This document shows positions 8,987 to 17,109 of a DNA stretch of 61,810 nt, in pieces. Numbering within the stretch: position 1 is the stretch's first letter; every line of letters starts with the position of its first letter. Below the pieces are notes generated by a model, which was given only the letters and a program-made list of their open reading frames with translations, made no database searches and was not told where the DNA came from. The position numbers were made by a program, and so were the translations under genes. Source of the DNA: CAXSBR01 sp964236495 (GTDB lineage Bacteria > Actinomycetota > Actinomycetes > Mycobacteriales > Jatrophihabitantaceae); contig CAXSBR010000018.1 of NCBI GenBank assembly GCA_964236495.1, positions 1 to 61,810 of the forward strand, given 5' to 3'.

Positions 8987-9847
8987 TTAAGCGGTGCTCA
9001 GCTGGCGAATGAGGTCGGCAACGAAGCCGGGTCGTTCTTCTGCGGCCCAGTGTCCGCAGTGCTCAATGACTCCGCCTTCGGCGTTTGGTGCGACGACCCG
9101 TACCGAGGCCAAGGTCAGCGGCCCGAGGCAGGCGTCACCGCCGAAAGCGCGAACGGGAATGGTCAGTGGCGTCTTGGCCAGCGCGGCAATCTGCTGACCG
9201 GTGCGGAAGAAGTCCTGATAGACCGCCAAACCTGCCCGCAGGGCGCCGACTTGAGTGATAGCGGCGACGTACTCATCCAGGTCGGCCGCGCTGATGGCCG
9301 ATGGGTCGTAGGCGAAGTGCTCGAAGAACCAGCGCAGGTAGGGCCGTTCCTTGCCGCTGATAAGCAATTCGGGCAGGTCTGGAACGGACTGGAAGCCCAT
9401 GTGCCACAGGAAGTTGCCCTCCGCTGTCGGCACCATCGCTGTCTCCATTACGCCGACCCCAGGCAATGCCATCTCTACAATCCCCAGTGCTTTGACTCGC
9501 TGCGGATACGACGCGGCGAAGGCGTAGGCAAAGACGGCGCCCCAGTCGTGGCCCACCACCGTGATGTCGGTCAGGTCAAGATGCTCGGTCAATGCAGCCA
9601 AGTCCGCGGCGATGGTCAGAGCGTCGTATCCCGTTGCCGGTTTACCGGAGTACCCGAAACCGCGGATGTCCGGTGCGATCACGGTGTAGTCCTGCGAGAT
9701 GAGATCGATGACTCGTCGCCACTCGAACCAGGTCTGAGGCCAGCCGTGCAGTAACAGTACGGCCGGGCCGCCGCCCGCCGACGCGTAATGGAGCTTGACC
9801 CCATTGAGCTGTACCGAATGGTGTTGCACTGCCTGTCCGCCACTCAT
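8987..9847 (-). CDS. Alpha/beta hydrolase, epoxide hydrolase-like
   Basis: The 286-residue protein has HGWPQT (oxyanion hole, residues 34-39) and VVGHDWGAV with Asp about 101 as nucleophile. Asp, rather than Ser, together with the HGWP motif is typical of epoxide hydrolases and haloalkane dehalogenases. GYSGKP and a C-terminal HCGHW supplying the His complete the pattern. Start ATG has GGAG upstream. A stand-alone gene; substrate unknown. Confidence 0.85.
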   Translation of the reverse strand: MSGGQAVQHHSVQLNGVKLHYASAGGGPAVLLLHGWPQTWFEWRRVIDLISQDYTVIAPDIRGFGYSGKPATGYDALTIAADLAALTEHLDLTDITVVGHDWGAVFAYAFAASYPQRVKALGIVEMALPGVGVMETAMVPTAEGNFLWHMGFQSVPDLPELLISGKERPYLRWFFEHFAYDPSAISAADLDEYVAAITQVGALRAGLAVYQDFFRTGQQIAALAKTPLTIPVRAFGGDACLGPLTLASVRVVAPNAEGGVIEHCGHWAAEERPGFVADLIRQLSTA

Positions 9848-10005
9848 GGAAGCTCCTTCTCAGTTCGATCACAATCATCGCTCGGGGTGAGCGGCGTTCG
9901 CGCGGTCGTGGTGCTCCCATTGAACGGCCTGACGGGTTCACATGTGTATACAGTTTGAGCCCGTCAATCGCAACCACGGGCTTAGGCGGCCAACGCGGTG
10001 GCTAC

Positions 10006-11025
10006 TCAGCGCCAGTGCAGCTCCGGAGCAACCAGCGTCAGAAGCGATTCGAGCACGTGCGCGCAGTAGTCGACACCGAGCTGGTTGGGGATGGTGAGCA
10101 GCAGAGTGTCCGCGGCGGCGATCGCCTCATCCTGAGCCAGCTGCCTGATCAGCTGATCCGGTTCGCCGGCGTACGTCTTGCCAAAGCGCGCCTTACCACC
10201 ATCGAGGAACCCGACCTGATCCTGGGAGTCGCCTTCGCGCCCGAAGTAAGCACGGTCAAGGTCGTTGACGATCGGGAACACGCTGCGACTGACCGAGACG
10301 CGGGGCTCTCGGTCGTGTCCGGCGTCGGCCCAAGCCTTGCGGAACAGCTCGATCTGCTCGGCCTGCAACTGATGGAAAGGCACGCCGGTGTCTTCGCCGA
10401 GAAGCGTCGAGCTCATCAGGTTCATTCCCTGTTCGGCGCTCCACTGTGCTGTTTTGCGGGTGCCGGCGCCCCACCAGATGCGCTCGCGCAGGCCCTCGGA
10501 GTGGGGCTCGACGCGAAGCAGCCCGGGTGGGTTGGGAAACATCGGCCGTGGATTGGGCTCGGCGAATCCTCGGCCGGTCAGGACATCGAGCAGGACCCGG
10601 GTATGTTCGCGGGCCATGTCGGCCTGGTCGACTCCATCGGCAGGGTGGTATCCGAAATAGCGGTAGCCCTCGATGACCTGCTCGGGCGAGCCTCGGCTTA
10701 TGCCGAGCTGGAGCCGTCCGCCCGAGATGAGGTCGGCCGAGCCGGCATCCTCGGCCATGTACAGCGGGTTCTCGTAACGCATGTCGATGACGCCGGTGCC
10801 GATTTCGATCCGGCTGGTCCGCGCACCGACTGCGGCCAGCAGCGGAAACGGCGAGGAGAGCTGGTTGGCGAAATGATGCACCCGGAAGTACGCCCCGTCT
10901 GCACCGAGCTCCTCGGCAGCGACGGCAAGATCGATGGACTGCAACAAGACATCCGAGGCCGAGCGGGTGTGCGAGTGCGGTGAGGGCGTCCAATGCCCGA
11001 ACGACAGGAACCCAATGCGCTTCAT
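10006..11025 (-). CDS. LLM class flavin-dependent oxidoreductase
   Basis: A 339-residue bacterial luciferase-like protein: an N-terminal strand MKRIGFLSFGHW, ELGADGAYFRVHHF, then IEIGTGVIDMRYENPLYMAEDAGSADLISGGRLQLGISRGSPEQV. The TIM-barrel monooxygenase family uses FMN or F420. Nothing here decides between them. Neighbours do not form an obvious pathway with it. ATG start. Confidence 0.87.
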   Translation of the reverse strand: MKRIGFLSFGHWTPSPHSHTRSASDVLLQSIDLAVAAEELGADGAYFRVHHFANQLSSPFPLLAAVGARTSRIEIGTGVIDMRYENPLYMAEDAGSADLISGGRLQLGISRGSPEQVIEGYRYFGYHPADGVDQADMAREHTRVLLDVLTGRGFAEPNPRPMFPNPPGLLRVEPHSEGLRERIWWGAGTRKTAQWSAEQGMNLMSSTLLGEDTGVPFHQLQAEQIELFRKAWADAGHDREPRVSVSRSVFPIVNDLDRAYFGREGDSQDQVGFLDGGKARFGKTYAGEPDQLIRQLAQDEAIAAADTLLLTIPNQLGVDYCAHVLESLLTLVAPELHWR

Positions 11026-11292
11026 GCATTTGCCAACGTTTTCCCGGCCGCCGCTCTTCCCCGACGATCACCACTTCAACGACGCGGGTCGCGTCTCGCC
11101 AGCCCACTCAGTCCGCGTTGCCGAACCTGCCCGCCCGAACGCTACGACTGCCCTACCGAAGTCGAGCTGCCGGTCGACGGGCCGCCCATGTTCGATTCAG
11201 GATCTGGCGTGCGCCACGGATGAGCCCCCGCAAGCTACTGCTGGTGGAGCGTGCCTCATCGAGCTGTTGCGCGAAGGGACCTCGATGTCGAT

Positions 11293-11943
11293 TCAGTACG
11301 CGGCGGTGAACCGGGTGTCGAGAAAGTTGGGATGTTCGATCTCGTCGACGATGACGACCGCCATGTCCGCATAGCTCAGGGTGGCGTCGCCGCCTTCGGT
11401 GGCAACGGGCTGATCAAGACCGGTTCGGTAGACGCCGCGACGCTCACCGGGCGCGAACTTCACCGGCGGCGGTGAGACATAAGTCCAGGTCACGCCGGAC
11501 TGCTGGGCGTGGCTGCGATACCAGTCCAGCGCGTCGGCCTGTCCCTGCGCGCTGGCTCGGTACTGCTCCGGAAAGCGCGGCTGGTCGAGTATCCGGGTGC
11601 CGTCGGGCAGGGTGAGGGTGGCGCCGCCGCCCAGGTGGACTATGCGCGGGCGCGGTTGGGGCAACGTCGCCAGCGTCTCGGTCACTGTCTGGGCCGCACT
11701 TCGCCACAGGCTTGGTTCGCCGCCGCCGACGGCCAGAACGACCGCGTCGACACCGGCCACCGCCGCGGCGACGTCCTCGGAGTCGGTCACGTTGCCGGCG
11801 CTGAGGTGTGCGCGCGGGTCGAAGCCGGTTGCCGTCTCCGGGCGGCGCACGACGGCGGTGACTTCGTGACCCCGGTCGAGGGCCTCGACGAGGATGCAAC
11901 GGCCGACCTTGCCAGTGGCGCCGAACATGGTGATGCGGCTCAT
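11293..11943 (-). CDS. NAD(P)H-binding protein, atypical SDR
   Basis: The 216-residue protein begins MSRITMFGATGKVGRCILVEAL, the GATGxxG nucleotide-binding loop of atypical (NmrA/SDR_a5-like) oxidoreductases; a Tyr-Lys active site is not apparent. Its start overlaps the stop of the upstream hydrolase by four bases (ATGA), so the two genes are translationally coupled. It could be a reductase or a redox sensor. Confidence 0.85.
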   Translation of the reverse strand: MSRITMFGATGKVGRCILVEALDRGHEVTAVVRRPETATGFDPRAHLSAGNVTDSEDVAAAVAGVDAVVLAVGGGEPSLWRSAAQTVTETLATLPQPRPRIVHLGGGATLTLPDGTRILDQPRFPEQYRASAQGQADALDWYRSHAQQSGVTWTYVSPPPVKFAPGERRGVYRTGLDQPVATEGGDATLSYADMAVVIVDEIEHPNFLDTRFTAAY

Positions 11944-12821
11944 CGGCCCTGCCCTGCTGTCCCGGTCGACGACGCGGGCGAGGTGGACCGGTCAGCGCCG
12001 GAAACGGAGGTGGTGATGTGATCCCACAGCAGCGGCAGCAGAACGTGCGGGCTCTCGACTTGGGGCATGTGCCCGGTCTGGGGCAGCAGCTCGAATCGGG
12101 CGCCGGGGATCGCGTCGGCGTACGAACGGCCGTAGTCGGGATCGGCGATGCCGTCACTGTCGCCCCAGACGACCAGCACAGTTGCGTCGATGCCGGCCAG
12201 GCGCGCGCGCAGCCCCGGGTCGACCATCGACGGTTGGCCGCCGTAGACGCGCAGCGTCTCGCGGTTACCGGCCATCGCCGCCTGCGCGGGCGGCGGCAAC
12301 TTGTCGAGGTCGATCCGGAAGGCGTCGGGGTTGTAGTAGCTGCGCTGCGCGATCTCGGGGAAGGTGAGCGCAAAGAAGTCGACGACCGGGTGGCCGGGCA
12401 CTTCGATGCCGACGGCGTCGACCAACACGTAGGAGCTGACGCGCGGAGACCCGAGCAGCGCCATCTCAGCGGTGATCCACCCGCCGATGGAGCTGCCGAC
12501 CACGGTGACGTCGGTGAGGTCCAAGCTGTCGAGCACAGCCACGTAGAGCGCGGCAAGCTGCCCGATGGTTGTCATCCCGTCCGGGCGGGGCGTGCCGTTG
12601 AAGCCCGGATGCGTGGGCGTCAGTACGCGGGCGTGCCTTTGGGCGGCGAGCAGGTCGGCGAACGGCTCGACCGACAGCGGGCCGGCGCCGCCGTGCAGCA
12701 GCAGCACGGGATGCCCGGCGCCTCGTTCGGTGACCCGGACGGAGACGGTGCCGATATCGGCGCCGAACTCGGCATTGAGGTCGGCGTCGACGAGGGAGAC
12801 GGTGGTGGTGGTGTCGGTCAT
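11940..12821 (-). CDS. Alpha/beta hydrolase
   Basis: The ATG at 12821 is preferred over an upstream GTG because AAGGA lies ten bases before it; this gives 293 residues. LLLHGGAGP forms the oxyanion region and VVGSSIGGW the nucleophile elbow (GxSxG type), with DSDGIADP and QTGHMPQVE supplying acid and His. The C-terminal 20 residues (ADRSTSPASSTGTAGQ) are low-complexity. Middle gene of a probable operon: MFS transporter, hydrolase, NAD(P)-binding protein. Confidence 0.85.
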   Translation of the reverse strand: MTDTTTTVSLVDADLNAEFGADIGTVSVRVTERGAGHPVLLLHGGAGPLSVEPFADLLAAQRHARVLTPTHPGFNGTPRPDGMTTIGQLAALYVAVLDSLDLTDVTVVGSSIGGWITAEMALLGSPRVSSYVLVDAVGIEVPGHPVVDFFALTFPEIAQRSYYNPDAFRIDLDKLPPPAQAAMAGNRETLRVYGGQPSMVDPGLRARLAGIDATVLVVWGDSDGIADPDYGRSYADAIPGARFELLPQTGHMPQVESPHVLLPLLWDHITTSVSGADRSTSPASSTGTAGQGR

Positions 12822-12889
12822 GAGCGTGTGGTCCTTCACTGTTGGCAGATGATGTCGGCGTTCGTGGTGGAAAGTGCCGGTGGTACAGA

Positions 12890-14419
12890 TCAGTTACGGC
12901 TGCCCGTGCGGGCGAACACGACCGCGGTGGCCAGGGCGGTGACGGCGAACAGGCCGGTCAGGACGCCGGCTGCGAGCCGTAGTGCGCCGCCAGGATCGGT
13001 GGCCAGCCGGGTGGCGAGAACCAATCCGAGCACCGCCGGGCCCAGAGCGGCGCCGGCCTGGCGCAGCGCGTTGTTACCCGCGCCGGCCATGCCGGCCAAC
13101 GGCGCGGAAACCGACGCCACCGCCACGGCCGATGCCGTGGCCAGCACCGCTCCGCAACCGGCGCCCAGGATGGCCAGGCGCCAACCGAACCCGAGCAGGC
13201 TGGTCGCGTTGCCGACGGTCAGCAGCGTGCCGCTGCCCAGGGCAGCGACGCACAGCCCAGCGAGCAGGACGGCTCGCGGCCCGAGCCGGGTCTGCGCCCG
13301 ACCGGCCGCGACGCTGGCCAGTACGTTGCCGGCGAACAGGAACCCGAGGCGCAGCGCGATGTCCATCCCGGAAAGGTGCTGGCGGTGGAAGAACAGGCTG
13401 AGGACGAAGGCTCCTCCACCGATGCCGAACAGCACCGCCGCGGCCGCAAGCCCGGCGCCGGTGAAGCCAGGCGAGGAGAACAGGCGCAGATCCAGCAGTG
13501 GAGAGCTGCCGCGGGATTCAATGCGCACGAAGCAGGCCAGGCTGATCACGGCGACGACCGCTGCGGTGATGGTGGCCGGAGCGAACCAGCCGGCAGAACC
13601 GCCGTCGATGACGGCGAAGATTGCCGCCGCGATCCCGATGCCGCTGGTCACCTGGCCGCCGACGTCCAGCCGCCGCCCCGCCGAGGCGGTGGACGTGCCC
13701 GACCGGGTCGCCCCGACGACGGCGACGGCCGCGGCGGCCACCGCTATCGGCGCGAACAGCCAACGCCAGCCGGTGTGCCCGGTCACCAGCGCAGCCAGGA
13801 ACGGCCCGCCGCCCAGTCCGAGCGTCACCGAGGCCGCCCAGCCGGCGATCCAGCGACCACGAGCGACCGGGTCGGGCGCGGCTGCCGCGATCAACGCCAG
13901 CGTCGAGGACATCACCGCTCCGCCACCAACGCCGGCGACGGCCTGGCCGACCCAGATCAGGCCGATGGCAGCTGAGCCCGCTCCGCCGGCGAGAACACCG
14001 ACGCTCGATCCGAGCACAGTCAAGAACAGACCGATCAGCGCGATTCGACGGCGGCCGTACAGGTCACCGAGCACGCCCGCGGGCAACACGCTCACGCACA
14101 GCGCCACTGCGAACGCGTCGGCCATCCACTGCAACTGGCTCGTGTCGGCGCCCGTCGCAGTGGCGATCGGGCCGAGCGCTGCGTTGACCGTGGAGAACGG
14201 CAGGTAGCTCACCAACATCGCCAGACACGCGAACACGACGGTCGGCCCGACGGAGAGTTGCCGACCGCGCAAGACCGAGTGTGCTGCTGCTGGCGCGGCG
14301 GTGGACGCGGTGATCGACGCGGGGGGTGCGGGAGGTGTGGACACGTCGGTTGAGTCCGTACTGACGCCGCTGCGTGCGGCCGCACCTGGAGAGGGTGCGA
14401 GAGCGGCCGTTTTAGACAT
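12890..14419 (-). CDS. MFS drug exporter, DHA2-like
   Basis: The 509-residue protein has about 14 hydrophobic segments. Motif A-like GVLGDLYGRRRIALIG follows TM2, and GQAVAGVGGGAVMSS matches the segment around motif C. The first 50 residues are a Ser/Thr/Pro/Ala-rich cytoplasmic tail. It is divergent from a MarR regulator with inverted repeats between them, so it is very probably the target of that regulator. Transported drug unknown. Confidence 0.87.
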   Translation of the reverse strand: MSKTAALAPSPGAAARSGVSTDSTDVSTPPAPPASITASTAAPAAAHSVLRGRQLSVGPTVVFACLAMLVSYLPFSTVNAALGPIATATGADTSQLQWMADAFAVALCVSVLPAGVLGDLYGRRRIALIGLFLTVLGSSVGVLAGGAGSAAIGLIWVGQAVAGVGGGAVMSSTLALIAAAAPDPVARGRWIAGWAASVTLGLGGGPFLAALVTGHTGWRWLFAPIAVAAAAVAVVGATRSGTSTASAGRRLDVGGQVTSGIGIAAAIFAVIDGGSAGWFAPATITAAVVAVISLACFVRIESRGSSPLLDLRLFSSPGFTGAGLAAAAVLFGIGGGAFVLSLFFHRQHLSGMDIALRLGFLFAGNVLASVAAGRAQTRLGPRAVLLAGLCVAALGSGTLLTVGNATSLLGFGWRLAILGAGCGAVLATASAVAVASVSAPLAGMAGAGNNALRQAGAALGPAVLGLVLATRLATDPGGALRLAAGVLTGLFAVTALATAVVFARTGSRN

Positions 14420-14450
14420 ATCAACGACGTTATATCAACACGTTGAGATA
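14418..14450. promoter_or_regulatory. Overlapping palindromes, probable MarR operator
   Basis: In the 59-bp gap between MFS and MarR starts lies TATATCAAC-AC-GTTGAGATA (14431-14450), an inverted repeat with 8 of 9 arm positions matching. It overlaps a second one, ATATCAACGACGTTATAT (14418-14435). MarR dimers bind such sites, and this position would let the regulator control both genes. Confidence 0.7.
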
Positions 14451-14478
14451 AGCAACCTGGCCCTGCTAGATTTGAGCC

Positions 14479-14940
14479 ATGGCGCGGCAGTTTTCCGACA
14501 TCGGGTTGGCGGTCAAGCGCCTGCAGGTCCGTCACCACCGTGGCAGCGACGCAGCTCTGGCACCCCTGGGGCTGACCCTTGTGCAGTGGGATGCGCTGCG
14601 GCAGCTACACGACTACCCCGGCGCGTCCCTGCACGACTTGGCGCAGCTGACCTTCCAGACCGATCAGTCCATGGGAGCGCTGGCTCACCGCATGATCGGC
14701 GCAGGCCTGATCGAGCGCGTTGCCGGCCCGGGCCGCGCTGTCCGCCATGAGTTGACCGCGCAAGGCGACGCGCTGCGCCAGGACGCACAGCGCATCGTCA
14801 ATCGGGTACTGGCCGACTCCCTCAGCCCGCTGACACCGGATCAGCTCGAGACGTTCGATGCGCTGCTCACCCAACTGATCACCAACGACCCGCAGCCGCA
14901 CTTTCGTCCGCGTAGCGAGGACGACTCTCAGGTCGAGTAG
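14479..14940 (+). CDS. MarR family transcriptional regulator
   Basis: The 153-residue protein shows the winged helix: PGASLHDLAQLTFQTDQSMGALAHRMIGAGLIER as helix-turn-helix, then GRAVRHELTAQGDALR as the wing. The N- and C-terminal helices form the dimer interface in this family. It is divergent from the DHA2 exporter and next to its own operator, a typical autoregulated efflux pair. Confidence 0.9.
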   Translation: MARQFSDIGLAVKRLQVRHHRGSDAALAPLGLTLVQWDALRQLHDYPGASLHDLAQLTFQTDQSMGALAHRMIGAGLIERVAGPGRAVRHELTAQGDALRQDAQRIVNRVLADSLSPLTPDQLETFDALLTQLITNDPQPHFRPRSEDDSQVE

Positions 14941-15102
14941 TCGCTCACTAGTACTCCGCGGCAGGCACGGCGGGGTGATCAGGCGCCGATGGGTCCGCCG
15001 ACAGCACGCCGCCTTCCAGGGCGCCGAGTAGCCGCTCGATCCGGACGAGATGGCGTTGCGGCACGACGGATCTCGTCAAACCCCGTTACGAGCAGCCTGA
15101 AC

Positions 15103-15837
15103 TCACGGACTGGGATGAGCCAAAAATCGATACCCGACGCTGCGAACGGTGTCGATGATGCGCGGCCGACTGGCGTCGTCGCGCAGGGCCCGGCGCAGCG
15201 TTCGCACATGCACATCCACCACACGTTCGTCGGTGTACGGGTCGTCGTCCCAAACGGCGGCGATGAGTTGTCGTCGGCTGAGTACCTGTCCGGGAGCGCG
15301 AGCCAGGGTGAGCAGCAGATTGAAGTCCATCGCAGTCGTCTCGACGGTTCCGTGCGAGGCGGTGATGAGACGGCGGCCGACGTCGATGGTGAGCACGTCG
15401 AAGGAGAGCACCTGCTCAGAATTGACCGCGGCCGGCGTTGCTGTACTCGCGTCGTGCGGTTCGAGGCGTCGCAAGATGGCCTGCAGCCGAGCGGCCAGTT
15501 CGCGGCCACCGAAGGGCTTGGTGACGTAGTCATCGGCGCCTGCGGTGAGGCCGACGACCTTGTCTATCTCGTCCTCGCGCGCGGTGAGCAGTAGAACCGG
15601 CACGGTGGATGTGGCCCGGATGCGGCGCAGCACGTCCAGGCCGTTGAGGACGGGCATCATCACGTCCAGGACGACTATGTCGGGCTGGTTGTCGGTGAAG
15701 GCGGTGAGCGCAGCGGTGCCGTCGGGTGCTTCGGTCACCTCGAATCCGTCGGCTTCGAGATAGCGGCGAACGAGGTCGCGGATCTTTGGTTCGTCGTCGA
15801 CGACGAGGACCTTCCTCGCTCGCGCCGGCGTCGTCAT
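15103..15837 (-). CDS. OmpR-type response regulator
   Basis: Residues 8-122 form a receiver domain with acidic DD near 14-15, phospho-acceptor Asp58 in VVLDVMMP, and Lys107 in VTKPFGG. Residues about 140-240 form the winged-helix effector (VLSRRQLIAAVWDDD, ERVVDVHVRTLRRAL, VRSVGYRF). Its start overlaps the stop of the kinase gene by four bases. It is last in the run ATPase, permease, kinase, regulator and should control that transporter or its own operon. Confidence 0.94.
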   Translation of the reverse strand: MTTPARARKVLVVDDEPKIRDLVRRYLEADGFEVTEAPDGTAALTAFTDNQPDIVVLDVMMPVLNGLDVLRRIRATSTVPVLLLTAREDEIDKVVGLTAGADDYVTKPFGGRELAARLQAILRRLEPHDASTATPAAVNSEQVLSFDVLTIDVGRRLITASHGTVETTAMDFNLLLTLARAPGQVLSRRQLIAAVWDDDPYTDERVVDVHVRTLRRALRDDASRPRIIDTVRSVGYRFLAHPSP

Positions 15838-17108
15838 CGTGGCGCCTCGCCCGGCCGGCGGACCGGCAGGGCGAGGGTGAAGGTAGCTCCGCGCCCCGGA
15901 CCGGGCGAGGCGGCGGTGAGGCTGCCGCCGTGGGCGCGGGCCAGGCTGCGGGCGATGGTGAGGCCGATGCCGCTGCCGGCGGCGCCGGGGCGTTCCCGGG
16001 CGGGCGCGACGCGTTCGAAGCGTTCGAAGATCCGGTCCACATCGGCGGCAGCGATACCCCGTCCGGTGTCGCTGACGTCGACAAGCACCTGATCCGCGGT
16101 GTGGGTGACGGTGGCGGTGACCCGGCCGCCGGTGGGGGTCGCGGCCAGCGCGTTGAGGAGCAGGTTGGACAGGATCTGGGTGACGCGTTCGGGGTCCACG
16201 TCGGCGTAGATCGGACCGGACGCGCCGGCAGCGGTGTCGATTGCGATGTTGCGGTGAACGAACTGGGGTCGGAGTTTGTCCGCGACATCGAGAGTGAGAG
16301 CGGCCAGGTCGATCTGTCGGGTTATCAGCGTGTAGGCGTTCTCCTCGGCCCGCGACAGACCGGACAGGTCTTCGGTCAGCCGGCGCAGGCGCGCTAATTC
16401 CTCGCGAACCGAGCCGAGCAGCGCGTCGGACAGGCTGTACACACCGTCGGCGACGCCCACGAGTTGACCTTCGATGATGGTCAACGGGGTCCGCAGCTCG
16501 TGGGCCAGGTCGGAAACCAGGCGCGCGCGGCGGGTCTCCACATCGGCCAACCTCGCTGCCAACAGGTTGAGGTCGGTGGCCAGATCGGTCAGTTCGGGTT
16601 GACGGGGCACCGGGATCTGTTCGCCGTACTGGCCTTCCCGCAGCCGTTGCGCGGAGGCCCGCAGACTGCTGAGCGGCTCGAGCATCAACCGGGTTATCAG
16701 CACGGTCGCCAGCGCCCCGACAGCCAGGCTGATTCCGGCACCGATGATAAGCGCCCGGAGCAGACTGGTGTCCAGCCGATTCTGGTACGCCTGCACGTCG
16801 GCGGTGGTTGTCAAGGTCTTCGGGGCCGGATGCGCCAGCGGGGACAGGAATCGCACGCTGAGAACGAAGACGAGTACGTCAACGAGCACGACGACGGCGT
16901 AGGAGCCTGCCAGCCGGCGGGTGAGCGAGCCGCGGCCGTGGGTTCCTCGACGGCGCCACTGTTGAGCTCGATCCTCAGCGCGCTGCTGGTTGGTTCCTGG
17001 CTGCTGGTTGGTTGCTCGCTGCTGGTTGGCTGCCGGCTGCTGGCCGGTCCCTGCCGGTGCCGCAGCGGCCCGCGGTTGATCCTGCACCGGTCGACTCATG
17101 GTGGGCAC
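15834..17108 (-). CDS. Sensor histidine kinase, short extracytoplasmic loop
   Basis: The 424-residue protein has TM1 at about 68-88 and TM2 at about 116-138, leaving only about 28 residues outside, so it likely senses within the membrane or through a partner. A HAMP region follows, then SDLAHELRTPLT with His203 and the ATPase boxes NLLLNAL, DTGRGI and GSGIGLTIA. The N-terminal 50 residues contain a QQ-rich tandem repeat. GTG at 17108 or ATG at 17099 could start. It begins directly after the permease stop. Confidence 0.93.
   Translation of the reverse strand: MPTMSRPVQDQPRAAAAPAGTGQQPAANQQRATNQQPGTNQQRAEDRAQQWRRRGTHGRGSLTRRLAGSYAVVVLVDVLVFVLSVRFLSPLAHPAPKTLTTTADVQAYQNRLDTSLLRALIIGAGISLAVGALATVLITRLMLEPLSSLRASAQRLREGQYGEQIPVPRQPELTDLATDLNLLAARLADVETRRARLVSDLAHELRTPLTIIEGQLVGVADGVYSLSDALLGSVREELARLRRLTEDLSGLSRAEENAYTLITRQIDLAALTLDVADKLRPQFVHRNIAIDTAAGASGPIYADVDPERVTQILSNLLLNALAATPTGGRVTATVTHTADQVLVDVSDTGRGIAAADVDRIFERFERVAPARERPGAAGSGIGLTIARSLARAHGGSLTAASPGPGRGATFTLALPVRRPGEAPR
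16989..17042 (-). repeat. 18-bp tandem repeat in kinase N-terminus (3 copies)
   Basis: Three imperfect 18-bp units, each starting GTTGG on the plus strand, encode a QQ-rich six-residue peptide repeat in the kinase's cytoplasmic tail. The period keeps the reading frame. Confidence 0.85.
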
Positions 17109-17109
17109 G

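Noticed and set aside
12018..14207. A 729-codon plus-strand open frame opposite the MFS and hydrolase genes
   Set aside because: It is the antisense shadow of three well-supported minus-strand genes in GC-rich DNA, with low-complexity Pro/Arg/Ala composition and no domain.
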